Positions 11,273 to 21,505 of a stretch of DNA of 64,000 nucleotides are shown in pieces; position 1 is the stretch's first letter, and every line of letters begins with the position of its first letter. Made by a program: the position numbers and the translations under genes. The notes under the pieces are model-generated. The model did no database searches. It was not told the DNA's origin and was given only the letters and a program-made list of their open reading frames with translations. Source of the DNA: Anthostomella pinea (Eukaryota; Ascomycota; Sordariomycetes; Xylariales; Xylariaceae). Location: NCBI GenBank assembly GCA_963556695.1, contig CAUWAG010000012.1:4278001-4342000 (forward strand). Direction: 5' to 3'.

Positions 11273-11303
11273 TATTTAACGTGGGGGATCGCTCCTCAGT
11301 AGT
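11241..11303 (-). mobile_element. LINE 3' end stub (tail plus about 40 bp)
   Basis: A (TTGA)n tract at 11241-11272 is followed by GTATTTAACGTGGGGGATCGCTCCTCAGTAG, identical to the LINE A 3' terminus. It is cut at 11303 by the LTR-like element. Confidence 0.75.
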
Positions 11304-11501
11304 TGTGAGATTTCAAAGTGATCTATTAAGGAGAGGAATTCCAGCTACTCTGGAGCGGCCAGAGTGGCCCTATATATATCCAAGATACTAAAGGAAAGGA
11401 TACGTGGCCTTATATTGGCCACGTATGTGACAGAATCACAACTGGGGATGGTGATCCTGAAGGATGACTATGGATCGGCTAACATAGCCCAGAATCCAAC
11501 A
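11304..11501. mobile_element. LTR-like element, 198 bp (same family as 17999-18196)
   Basis: Same length as, and inverted relative to, the element at 17999-18196, with high identity throughout (TGTGAGATTTCAAAGTG... to ...ATCCAACA). An internal TATATATA and a palindromic GGCCACGTA region are present. Unlike that copy, the flanks (GTAGT and TGGGA) do not match, so this may be one LTR of a longer, decayed element extending to the right, or a recombinant. Confidence 0.75.
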
Positions 11502-12251
11502 TGGGACCGTCAGTCCATACGACAGTACCCGCCACGACCATATTGTCATACGCGAGACCCTGCAGAACATTTCATCGACAGCAGTTGCCTTCCGTGATGG
11601 GCTTGCGGATGATGTTGTCCCTCAGCTGCTGGCCAGATTGCTGATGGCATTCGAAGCCCAGGCAGTTGGGATGGACGAGGCAGAATGGGTCTTGCAAGAG
11701 ACGGCCCATCACCCTGGCTGTAACCGGATCACCTGATGGATCATAGATAACGACAGTGGCGAACCTGTGGCAGATGTCGAAACCGATCGTCTTCTCTAGG
11801 CTCTACTGCCATTCTTGGCTGCCTTGCGCCGTGCTAGTATCGCCCGACAAGGTTAGGACCTGCTACACAGCGTGCGCCTAGATGGGTTCAAGACAAATCG
11901 GCAACGGCAAAAGCTTATGATAACTGTAGAACGAATGGCTAGCCTTGAACCAGCCTTGATAGCTGGTGGCGTTGATGATGGCTCGTCAGGATGACTGACT
12001 AGGCTTTACTGACGCTATAATACAAAAGATTGTGTACCGGTCCTACCCGACTGTTTCCCTTCCTCTCCTGGGTTTCGTGCTATAATGAACGTGTTTAATT
12101 CCATGACCAGTCTATCATTGCGCCTTTTATAAGGCCATTTACCGTCCCGTCCGTCCCCCTCGGTCCCCCTCCCCCGCCGAACGTGGGCGCATCATAGCAG
12201 TGTATGAAGCAAAAGCCCTCCGTGATGCAACCTCGAGAGTCGTCCCTGGCT
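11502..12251. other. remnant DNA right of the LTR, coding-like stretch without gene
   Basis: A frame from about 11530 to 11739 reads an open, protein-like segment (e.g. VAFRDGLADDVVPQLLARLL) that ends in TGA with no start codon. The rest has stops in all frames. It could be the internal region of a decayed retroelement following the LTR, or a gene fragment. I cannot name it. Confidence 0.3.
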
Positions 12252-12977
12252 TTACTCGCTGAGCTTTCTCAGATTATCAAAATCCCACGGTATCTTCTTG
12301 GAGACAGGGAGTTCGGCCACGGAGCTGTAGCAAGTCGCCTTCATGCCTAAATCGTCATTATGAACCATGGCCGGTGGAATCAACATCTGGGTAAACCCCT
12401 CGGGGACATTGGGCCCCTTCTTCTCATCCATACGTAGAGTGCTCTTCCACTTGTCTCCGATGAGATTCTCGAACGCTTTCTCGCCCCCGTTGTACATAGT
12501 CTCCGGTATGAACACCTTTGGGACTTTCGCCAGCTTCTCAGCATTCGCCAGAATGAAACAAAACCTGATATGGTTAACATTGGACAGGGTTAAAAGCATA
12601 GTTGTAAACCTGGCTTACCATATATTTGGCTCTTGAGTAACCATGGGTAAATTCGACAGGTATAGACCGCGGCCGAGTTGACCAATGCCTCTCGTCTTCC
12701 AGTCAGGACCAAAAATTTTAGACCACTTAACTTCGTGGTAGTCTTCGTCGTAGATTGGGGTTCCTTTCTTGTTTATGAGCTCTGCCTCTACCTAATTGCC
12801 CGTTAGGTCTCTATCTGTGTAACAGGGGAAAGATGGTCTTGCAGGTGAAACAGTTCTGTAACCCAAAGGCTGAAGGTCATCAGAATCCCGAGAATATACA
12901 GAGAAGTATGTCGTAGGAATAGCCGAAACAGCGATGGCGCTGGCAACGCTGATCAGGCCTATGATGTTGAAGTGCAT
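12252..12977 (-). pseudogene. secreted protein gene interrupted by one in-frame stop codon
   Basis: Exon 1 (12977-12619) and exon 2 (12564-12252) join over a 54-nt GT-AG intron (GTAAGC donor, CAG acceptor) and would give about 223 residues. Residues 1-19 are a signal peptide (MHFNIIGLISVASAIAVSA). The only defect is a TAG at 12794-12792, about residue 62. Beyond it the same frame stays open and protein-like through the splice (GIGQLGRGLYLSNL before it, VPKVFIPETMYNGGEKAFENL after it). A CAG-to-TAG (C to T) change would explain it. No family is recognised with confidence; a secreted enzyme or effector is possible. Neighbours are transposons on both sides. Confidence 0.6.
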
Positions 12978-13262
12978 ATTGCTGGGCAGTTCAGTGGGCC
13001 AACAGTTACTGTTGTTACTGTGGGATCTTGCTGGAAACGAGGTTGAAGGAACGTATGAACTGCTTTGCTGAGACAGGAACCTCGCAGTGAGCTGTGAGTG
13101 AGGTTTTATAGAAGTAATGGTGGCACTGCATCACTTTGAGTGGCAAATCACCAGAGACAAATCTGGAGTTGCCCGTTATCGTGTTCCGCTGTCCGCAGTC
13201 ACCGAAGGCCAGGGCCATCGCCGACATTGTGGAGTCTTACCGTCGTGGCACCTAGCTACCTA
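12978..13262. other. upstream region of the interrupted secreted-protein gene
   Basis: About 285 bp of non-repetitive sequence with no supported ORF, presumably the promoter of the minus-strand gene. Confidence 0.4.
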
Positions 13263-13506
13263 TATGAGAAAGTTCCCGTCAAGTAAAGTTCTACCTATTG
13301 CCATTATTGTTAAATAGGAATAGCGGCAATGCTAGAACAATTCCACTTTTGCCCCGCTTGGAGCTGTTCAACAATTATGGATATACGTGGAACCGCTAAC
13401 CATTACCATCCTAGATACCTATATAAAAAGTTCCTATTGCGTAAAGTTCTACCTATTGCCATTATGGATATGCGTGGAACCGCTAACCATTACCATCCTA
13501 GATATC
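13263..13506. repeat. two tandem, partial copies of the MITE-like family
   Basis: A unit of about 80-90 bp is present twice: GTAAAGTTCTACCTATTGCC, then ATTATGGATATRCGTGGAACC and CGCTAACCATTACCATCCTAGA. The terminal part is the reverse complement of the 1612-1934 MITE end and of the copy at 15338. The second unit is cut at 13506 by an LTR-like element. Confidence 0.7.
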
Positions 13507-13720
13507 TGTGACGGCCTGCACGGACCTTCCCACATGACAAGCCGATACCTCCCAATAAGGGAAGGATCTGACCAGAGGATCCCCTTAAAAAGGGACAACC
13601 CCCCGCTGTACCTATCTTTCTCTCTCTTCCTTTCCTCTCTAGTCTTGATATTCTCGTCAATAGAGTAATAGCTGCTTGCTGCCGGCCATGTCCCAGCTCC
13701 TCAGTACGCTCGCCGTGACA
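13507..13720. mobile_element. solo LTR-like element, 214 bp (family of 15875-16086)
   Basis: It starts TGTGACGGCCTGC and ends CGCCGTGACA. It is closely similar along its length to 15875-16086. The flanks (ATATC and ATGAT) do not match, so this copy is at a rearranged junction. It contains a CT-rich stretch and no ORF. Confidence 0.8.
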
Positions 13721-13887
13721 ATGATATTATTAGATTTAAAAGTCTCGTTTAGTTTATTTATTTATTCAAAAATAACTTAATTATTATACATTTAAATTAA
13801 ATCAAAATTACTTGATAGCCTTTTTTTCTTTTAATTTTTAACTTTTTTCGTTTTTGAGAGTAAAATATATGTAAGTTTAAGAATATT

Positions 13888-14082
13888 TGTTACGATGCCT
13901 GCGGCGTTGTGCTGGAAAACTTGTATTATTCCAAAAATGACAAGGTGAGGAAGGAAAGGAATCCAGGTGTGTGTGCACCCAAATGGCTGCAGCACATATG
14001 GTGGTGTCCTTCTTTATCTAATCTACACGTGACCTAATGACTGAGTATCTAACCAGGTGGATACAGGTGCTGGACCGTCACA
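13888..14082. mobile_element. solo LTR-like element, 195 bp, target duplication ATATT
   Basis: It runs from TGTTACGATGCC to ACCGTCACA, flanked by ATATT at 13883-13887 and 14083-14087. GC-normal inside AT-rich DNA. No ORF. Confidence 0.85.
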
Positions 14083-14215
14083 ATATTATAGCTGAAACCG
14101 CCTGTTAAGTAGTTGATTTTTATCGCGATTAAAAGTTTAATAACGCTATTTTATTAAATCGTTTTATTTTAGGTGAATACCTATAGAAATTTATATCTAA
14201 TTTATTCTTTGTATT

Positions 14216-14399
14216 TGTTGGATAACAGGGGTCATGAAGATGAGCCGAGTCCGACCGGAAAAACCACGGTACGGCGGAGATGACCAGCACCAAACTGGGA
14301 ACCGATCAGGGGCACCTGAACAGACAGAACAGATACAAGACACTACATGCAATACACGAAGAATCACCCTCCAATCACTGAACTCGCTTGAATCCAACA
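14216..14399. mobile_element. solo LTR-like element, 184 bp, target duplication GTATT
   Basis: It starts TGTTGGATAACAGG and ends GAATCCAACA; the ends are 8-bp inverted repeats (TGTTGGAT/ATCCAACA), typical of Copia LTRs. Flanks are GTATT at 14211-14215 and 14400-14404. Confidence 0.88.
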
Positions 14400-14615
14400 G
14401 TATTATAATATAATATCAAGTATGATAAAATATTTTATATGTTTAATTATATATTAAAAAGTAAGTTATTATCGCTTTTGAAAAAACAAATGCTTTTAAC
14501 CGTTGAATTTAATAATTCGACTATAGTTATTCGTTTCTAACAAGGGCTTTTAAAGATTTATATATCAACCTTTCTCTACTAATTTATTAAGGCATTTTAA
14601 TAGATTATTAATAAT

Positions 14616-14819
14616 TGTTGGAACAGGCTTGAACGATCAATCATAATACTCGAGTATGGGGTCAAGGTCATGATGTTGCTGATGGTTGGATTGGGAGGTC
14701 TAGCTGGACCTGAAGGTCTGGCTAAGTGACCTCGCAATCCGGTATCTAATCACTTATCTAATCATACATGTGGGTCCTGGTATAGATGGTTTGCAGGCTG
14801 GAATCGCATGGATCCAACA
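14616..14819. mobile_element. solo LTR-like element, 204 bp, target duplication ATAAT
   Basis: It starts TGTTGGAACAGG and ends GGATCCAACA (TGTTGGA/TCCAACA inverted ends). Flanks are ATAAT at 14611-14615 and 14820-14824. Confidence 0.88.
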
Positions 14820-15337
14820 ATAATAAATTTTATAATGTATTGTGCTTAACGTATAATCTTGAGACATTCATTATATCGGTGTAAAAACAAATACTAACGC
14901 TTCAAGAAATAAATATAAAAAGTTTAAACTATCATAACTATTTTGAAATTATATCGTACAGCCTTTCAGCTACCAGTAAAAATGTTCGAACTTAATAGCA
15001 TATTAAAGTCATGATTTATCCCAAATATCTTTAAAAGAATTTAATCATTGATATAACTTTAATTTGTAATTTACGTAATATCCTTATAATCTCTATATAA
15101 CATATAATCACTGAATATATTAGTTGATTAAAATACTGTTAAATCCATATTAATATTAAAATAATAAAGATATAAGAATCCGTAAATTTTAGTTACATGT
15201 GCTAACTAAGCTCTGCTTAGTGGTCCTTTATCAGGCCACCGCGCTAGGAGTAACGGGTACTCTGGTAAACCCTGTGCCGTTATACCTCTGCGAGCCTATA
15301 ACTGTAAGGAGACACTTCTATTAAAAACTCAGTACAT

Positions 15338-15565
15338 GTATCTAGGATAGTAATGGTTAGCGGTTCCACGTATATCTATAATGGTAATAGGTGAAACTTT
15401 ACGCGGCGGGAACTTTCTCATAGGAACTTTCTCATAGGAACTTTCTCATAGGAACTTTCTCACACGAACTTTCTCATAGAAACTTTCACATGGGCTTTCT
15501 TGTAATAACGTCGTTGTTAGGTAAATATTTTGAGCATGGTAGTTACACGTGGGACCGCTAATGCA
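15338..15565. repeat. MITE-like copy with 14-bp tandem repeats, truncated at LINE C
   Basis: The left end matches the 1612-1934 terminus (GGATAGTAATGGTTAGCGG). The interior holds about six 14-bp repeats of the type AGGAACTTTCTCAT (about 15408-15492). The other terminus (CGTGGGACCGCTAATG) is cut where LINE C sequence begins at 15566. Confidence 0.65.
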
Positions 15566-15874
15566 CCCAGCCGGGGGAGCTCATGAATCCTGTTTTGGAC
15601 ATTGTCCACCAGCTCTTGTAGTTTATCGTCCGGGACTATCCACCAATCAGCCTTGGGGACCCAGTCCAGGTCTCCCTGAATTGGGACAACTATTCGTAAT
15701 GTCTCATGATCTGAAGTGCTTGGAGTGCATCATTCACTGAGGCTTCGGCCATGGGGACATCTAAGAAAACCAGATCTAGTACATTTCTGTCATCATGTAT
15801 CGGGACATCTGGTTCAGAAATCAGATCCAGTCCGTGGTCTGCCATAGTCTGTGCAAGTATAGCACCACCATGAT

Positions 15875-16086
15875 TGTGACGGCCTGCACAGACCTTCCCA
15901 CATGACAAGTGGATACTTCCTAATAGGGGAAGGATCTGACCAGAGGATCCCCTTAAAGGGGCAACCTCCCACTGTACCTATCTCTCTCTCTCTTCCTTTC
16001 CTCTCTAGTCTTGATATTCTCGTCAATAGAGTAATAGCTGCTTGCTGCCGGCCATGTCCCAGCTCCTCAGTACGCTCGCCGTGACA
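15875..16086. mobile_element. solo LTR-like element, 212 bp, target duplication ATGAT
   Basis: It runs from TGTGACGGCCTG to GCCGTGACA, flanked by ATGAT at 15870-15874 and 16087-16091. LINE A (about 5760-5790) gives the uninterrupted site. Same family as 13507-13720. Confidence 0.9.
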
Positions 16087-17448
16087 ATGATATCCTGGAT
16101 TGCTTGAGTCCCAAGATGTGTCGCCAGCATTGAAATCTCCGGCTATGACACAGCCAAAGGGTGGAGTCCATACTTCCAGAATGTCATCCACTTCCTGCGG
16201 GTTATCGCATGGTCGGTAGACACTGGCAAATGTAATACCTCGTACCTTGACCCAAGTGATGTCTCGTGTAGCGTAAGGCCGAAATTGATCCGCTTGAAGA
16301 TGTTTTCTCACATAGATGAGAGATCTGGGTCGTATACTGTTGCTGTCCGAGGAATCAATCAGGGAATATATATCATAATTTGGGTGTGTCTTTACTCCCA
16401 TTCTTCTGCCTGGTGGTGTGCTGACCTAGGGCTCTTGCATCAGAATGATGTCTGCTTACTCTCCTTAATAATCAGCCAGATTAATGGTTTATTTTGTAGG
16501 GCCTGCACTCTTTTGTCCTCCTGCTGTATTCACAGAATGGACGACCAGGTGCCCGTGTCGATGTGTTTCGTTTAATGTATCTAGCATTGATGGATGATAA
16601 TGGTGTCGGCATCTCTGAGATGAGCTGTATTTGTTGTATTGATTTGCATTGTGGTGTCTTCGTTATTATTGTTAGGTGTTGACTTAGCTTGGTTTCTGCC
16701 TGTTTTATTGAAGGCCCTGGATCTGGCTCTTTCTCCGGCCAGCCTTATTTCCTGGATTTGTTCCCATGTGTGCTTATGGATGATACCTTTCACGACCTTG
16801 GGGCGTACAGGGCATTTGTCGAAGTCAGTAGCATGAGGCCCCTTGTAATTGACACACTTTGGGATTGGTTTTTCGCACTCCCCCTGGTGTACTGTGCTGG
16901 CGCAACGTGCACATATTTGCTTTTCACATCGGTAGTTTCTACCATGGTATCTGAAGCAGCTCACACACTGGTGAACCTTGGGGGTGTATTGAATGTGCCT
17001 TGAGGTCATTAAGTGAGCAAAAAGCATGAATGGTTTCTTTGCTGCACAGGACAGAGAGATCACCCATGTGGTCTCTGGATCTAAATCAACCGTGTTTCTT
17101 GAGAGTATGCACCTTAAAGATCTGTCGCCTGTTTGGGCTTTAACCTTGTTAGTGACAATAATGTCGGTAATATAGACTATAAATCCTTCCGCATTGATGA
17201 CCTTTCTTGGGCATCTATTAACCTTGTAGTGATGCCAGACCGTATGGGTTTCGATCTTTTGTGCCTTAAGAATGTCAGCGATTTCTTCTTAAAAGACCAG
17301 GAGCTTAGTCTGAGTTGGCTTGTCCTTTGGGTATAAGGTAAATCCAGAGGGGCACCACGTCACCTCTCTAAACTCCTAGGGATGGAGCTTAAGTCTTTTA
17401 TTCAGTGTAGACTTTATCTCATAAGGCTGTAAGTGGCTATTGTCCATG

Positions 17449-17746
17449 TTTTGTTTGTTTGTTTGTTTTGTATTTATCGTGGGTGCAGTCCCTCAACAGG
17501 GCAAACCACGCCTCCCAGAGCCATTGCATCGCAAGGTTATAGAGGTGTCAGTCTAGATACATTCAGATCCGCGCACGAGCCTATCCTCGCTGTAGCGGTA
17601 CCAATCTGGAGTGTCCAGATGGTTTTAGTCAATACCCAAACACGATTCCGTCAGAAAAACCTCCTGTCCAGTGACTAAGCGACCCAGTGAACCTCAGTAC
17701 TCTGGTGTACACATCGTTCCAGTAGCCGTTCGATATATGTCGCATT
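17449..17746 (-). mobile_element. SINE-like / LINE-tail element with 14-bp target duplication
   Basis: Inserted in LINE C. The duplicated target GGCTATTGTCCATG is found at 17435-17448 and 17747-17760, and LINE A shows the empty site. The tail is (CAAA)n on the minus strand. The 298-bp body matches 8941-9232, and its tail-proximal part matches the LINE A 3'UTR. A long target duplication and a simple tail show retroposition by a LINE machinery. Confidence 0.85.
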
Positions 17747-17998
17747 GGCTATTGTCCATGGGGACAAAGACCCGGAGATCATTTTGTTTCTTCTTTAATT
17801 GGTTGGCAGCAGTAAGGGCGCCAGGCTGTGTTTTTTTTCATGGTGGTGTTGACTATTAGTGGATGCTGTCAGTGGTTAGAAGAGACAGCTTGGGCGAAGG
17901 TCATGGTGGGCTTCCCCATCACCATCCCCCCGGAAGTGGCCTTCCTTATGGTTGAATCTCGGGTTTCTAGCCACTCGCTCAGGCATTTAGAGAAGAAG

Positions 17999-18196
17999 TG
18001 TTGGATTATGGGCTACGTTAGCCCATCCATAGTCATCCTTCAGGATCACCATCCCCATTTGTGACTCTGTCACATACGTGGCCAATATAAGGCCACGTAT
18101 CCTTTCCTTTAGTATCTTGGATATATATAGGGCCATTCTGGCCGCTCCAGAGTAGCTGGAATTCCTCTCCTTAATAGAACACTTTGAAATCTAACA
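17999..18196. mobile_element. solo LTR-like element, 198 bp, target duplication AGAAG
   Basis: It starts TGTTGGATTATGGG and ends AAATCTAACA. Flanks are AGAAG at 17994-17998 and 18197-18201, inside LINE C; LINE A gives the empty site (GAGAAGAAAGCGCTG). Same family as 11304-11501, inverted. Confidence 0.9.
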
Positions 18197-18838
18197 AGAA
18201 GGCGCTGAGCTCCTTGGCATGTGAATATAATTCGGTTCCGGCTTTCTTAAGTGTCTTGTTAACTGTTGCAGCACACTCCTGAAACATTGTCATCTTGGCT
18301 TTGTAAAGGTACCTGTCTTTATCCAGTATCTTTGTAACTTGGTTCTGGCACTCCAAAGAGGAGGCTTTACTCTCTATATCGCATTTAATGATTTAGTCTA
18401 TAAAGATTTTGTTTAATCGAGGTCGTTTTATTCCAGTGGTGTTGCCGTTATTAATATTTCAGGATTTTCCTTTCAGAGGGGAAATAACGGTGAAGTCAGC
18501 CTCGGAGACCTGTGACGGGCTGCTGCTGATGTCGTCAAGCAGCGCCTGGCCGAGCCTGTTCGGAGTTGCCAGGCCGTATGTCTTTCTGGCGGCCGGGGAT
18601 TTGAGCACGCCGCCGGTGGTCGTCTTTGGGACGGCCATGGGCGTGTTTTGGGGCCCGTTGTGGAAGGGTGCCATCCGTCTTGTGAGAAAAATTCTCTTGT
18701 GTCTTGGCAAAGATAGTCAGTTACTGAGAGAAGTGCCTGTTTTAGCACAGATATCGAGGTTGCACCCTAACAGCGGGGCGCCAAGAAACATAGTCGTTTT
18801 TGTTTGTCTAATCGAGGTACTTACTCGTCATCGCAGCC

Positions 18839-19282
18839 ATGGCCATGTTCGATGGCAAGGTCAACGGCAACAGCGACGACAAGAGCGACGACGACGACAA
18901 GGTGAACAAGTGGAAGGCCTATTTCGTCCAGTACGAGGCCTTTAACCTTTACACGCGCCAAAACTACTACGCTGATTACGCGGGGAAATGGTCCAAGAAG
19001 CGGACTGCGATCTTGAAGGTTCTGAAGAATTACGGCGCATGTGATGAAGGCACCTCAGACTGGGTGCGGGGAAGATTCGAGAGCGCGGGTCCTTCGGCGG
19101 ATGAGGGCGATATCGCACGGGCCGAAGCCCCGGGTCTGTGGGCAGACTTCGAGAAGAAGATGGATGCTGCCGTAGCGAAGGCAGACGAAAATCACCACCG
19201 AAAGACATTTGTCGACCTCATTAAGGCATCAGGGGAGTATTACAGTGACAGCGATATCGACATCGACAAGGATGTCTACTAG
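18839..19282 (+). CDS. small acidic hypothetical protein (147 aa)
   Basis: A single open frame with protein-like composition. It begins with a Lys/Asp-rich stretch (KSDDDDKVNKWKAYF), followed by a mostly helical, charged body, and ends in an Asp/Tyr-rich tail (SDSDIDIDKDVY). The start at 18839 is only about 36 bp from the 5' end of LINE C. The in-frame codons just upstream read a hydrophobic YLLVIAA run before a stop, so an upstream exon or signal peptide may have been removed by the LINE. No family is recognised. Codon use is GC-rich, unlike the flanking repeats. Confidence 0.5.
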   Translation: MAMFDGKVNGNSDDKSDDDDKVNKWKAYFVQYEAFNLYTRQNYYADYAGKWSKKRTAILKVLKNYGACDEGTSDWVRGRFESAGPSADEGDIARAEAPGLWADFEKKMDAAVAKADENHHRKTFVDLIKASGEYYSDSDIDIDKDVY

Positions 19283-20105
19283 GTGGATAGGCAAGGAGAA
19301 ATAGGTTCAGGCTGTCATGTGCTTGCCGGTACATGGGAAGGAGATAGTATGGATAGATTTGACTTGTAACATAGCAATGCGTACCCGCCCTAGAGGCCGA
19401 CCACTCTCCTTAAACCAACAGCACCAATGTTGCTGGAAAATCGATCGCAATCCTCAAATATTACTTATCTGTGATTTTACCCAGTCCCCTAATAACATAG
19501 TTTATTCACGGCCAAGTGACATCTTTACGGACCAAATCCGGCTGTGATCATTTCGACTAGTGACACTATAGGGAGGACGTCTCTCGACGGGGCATAAACC
19601 TCTAGTGGGATACTAGGCAGATAATGCCAAGGGGAAGTATCCTGCCTCTGTTGTATTTTGGGGTGTTTGGGTTTGGCTCCTCCCTTCCGGGCGAAGAGCT
19701 AAATAATAAAATTAATCGTAAATCGTATCCTGCCTCAAGTCTGGCTATTTTACCGCTCCTGCGTACTGGGGTTTATACGACAGGAGGTGGCTTGCCAACC
19801 TTGCTTCACGAAGCCACCTTTTCGATGCATGACAGCTCGACAATCCCATGCCTCGACGGCGTGCGTTACAGCAAGAGCAGAGGCGAAGTTTCACCCTGGC
19901 AATATCACGTCAACCCAACGGTGCCAGGACCAGGGAATGCTCGACGAGCCCATACGTCAGCTTCCAGTCACTTTTGCTTAGTAAGCAGGAGGCCACACGT
20001 GAGTGACAGATATATCAGGCAATCTCGGTCCATTCTCGAGATATGTGTTCCCTGCTAACCAAGCTAGTCTACAACGCGTCATACATATGAAACTACAGCC
20101 AGCCT
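19283..20105. other. intergenic, no supported gene
   Basis: A 144-codon frame at 19624-20058 exists but has no protein-like character or gene context. No repeat is recognised. Confidence 0.4.
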
Positions 20106-21505
20106 CTAATTGTAAATCGGTGCTACAAGTCCTGGGATGACCTCCAGATCCTTCTTCTCGTACGTGTACTTCCCATCCGCGGACACCTTGGCAGTGGTGC
20201 GAGGCCTCTGCTGCTGGGTCTGTCGGACCTTCACCCATTGCTCCGTGGTGAGGTGTTGGCCAATTTCGGTGAAGGCATTGGTGGTGAGTCCCAGCCTGTT
20301 CAACAACGGGCTGTTCTGGATCGGGTCGAGGACCACGTGGTTGTTGGGCCTAAGAGCGATAGGTCAGTTTCGTGGTCAGACTGAGCTTGGGAGAAAAGGG
20401 CTGACATACCTAGCAAAGTAGAGCACCCCAAGCCGGTCGATATGCGCCTGGTCCTGTGGCGGCGCATGGACACGGTGGATGCTCGACTTGATCAGACCGC
20501 CCGTGAGAGCCGTCAGCGCATCACAGGTATTGATCGTGATGGTACCATCCTGTGGCTTGACCCACTTCCAGTTGCCCTCCGAGTTTAGGATCTGCAGGGC
20601 GCAGACCGGCTGGCGGAACAGGAGCGTGACGGTGCCGAGATCGGTGTGGCCCGGGGTGTACAGGTCGCCGACCTTCTTGTTCTCCTCGGCGCCTCTGGCG
20701 GCGTAGTGCATGTAGCGCAGATGGTCTTCGCCCTTCACGTCGTACTGGTGGTCTTTGACTAGTTGGTCTTCGTCAGGCAGCTCGAGTAACAGAGCGAAGA
20801 GCCGCAGAAGCTTCACGACTACCTCGTCGTGGCATTTCTGCACAGAGAATTAGTCGATTATCGCACACTGAAATACCCGGATACGTACCCTTTGAAATGA
20901 CTCGATCTCCTTGATGTTGCCTTCTAGTACAGGAGGCTGCATGCGGTCATGGTGCCCGTCAAACTTGGGGATGTTGTAGACTTGGATGTTATCCTTGATG
21001 CCATTGCCAAGACTGCAGTGAGCTCTGTCAGTGGTCTTAATTTCATGCTCAAGTTGGTAGGGACTCACATCCGATGGCCTTGCGGTCTGTAGCCATTATA
21101 CTCTCCACGATGAAGGTCCTTCTCGTTATAGTGCTTCAACTTCTCTTCCAGAGGGAGACCGTAGAACTCCCTTCCGAATGCGAATTGTCGGTCGACTTCC
21201 TCTTGAGAGATGTTGAAGTTCTTCACGTAGAAGAAGCCTGGTGAGGATGTGAGCAGAGATATACTGGTGAGCATGACCGCAAGTACATACCAACATGTCG
21301 CACGGCATGGTCGAGCTGCTTCACCAGCTCCTGCTTGCCGCCCGGCTGATCATACTGGCCCAGGTCAAGGGTGATGAGCTGGGCCCAGTCGACTACGAAG
21401 GTGGTCAGTGGCAAGATCCCGGAACGCATGAGATGTGTCAGGAAACTCACGGTCCTCTTTGGTGACGGGCACCTGCGTGTAGCTTTCGATGATTCTTCCA
21501 GGCAT
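20106..21505 (-). CDS. 2-oxoglutarate/Fe(II)-dependent dioxygenase (isopenicillin N synthase-like superfamily)
   Basis: Six exons (21505-21451, 21392-21291, 21237-21069, 21012-20889, 20837-20410, 20349-20106), all with GT-AG introns of 51-60 nt, give 373 aa. The N-terminal non-haem dioxygenase domain covers about residues 15-130. The catalytic jelly roll has H214-x-D216 (PGHTDLGTVTLL) and the distal H271 (SIHRVHAPP). The 2OG-binding Arg is R285, but the usual R-x-S motif reads R-L-G here. Such enzymes hydroxylate, desaturate or cyclise small molecules in the cytosol, using 2-oxoglutarate and O2. Divergently arranged with the MFS gene, it may belong to a small metabolic cluster with the P450. 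The substrate cannot be told. Confidence 0.9.

Larger units (their letters stand above)
13721..15335. repeat. AT-rich, RIP-like island with nested solo LTRs
   Basis: The sequence is dominated by A/T runs and has no coding capacity. Three GC-normal inserts (13888-14082, 14216-14399, 14616-14819) stand out sharply, each with a 5-bp duplication of AT-rich target. The island lies between inverted copies of the MITE-like repeat (13263-13506 and 15338-15565). RIP-type mutation of an older element is the likely cause; this is an inference from composition. Confidence 0.7.
15566..18802 (-). mobile_element. LINE C: 5' half of a Tad-like LINE, lacking RT and RNase H
   Basis: Collinear with LINE A from about 5460 to its 5' end (7964). 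It contains part of the endonuclease (GDFNAGDTSWDS, about 16401-15690), ORF1 with readable CCHC knuckles (17063-16581) and the 5' region. Stops and substitutions make it inactive. Three later insertions interrupt it: a solo LTR at 15875-16086, a SINE-like element at 17449-17746 and a solo LTR at 17999-18196. The RT half is absent; the element ends at a MITE fragment, which points to deletion rather than 5' truncation. Confidence 0.88.

Noticed and set aside
19624..20058. 144-codon ORF
   Set aside because: Random-looking composition, no homology-like motif, no gene context.
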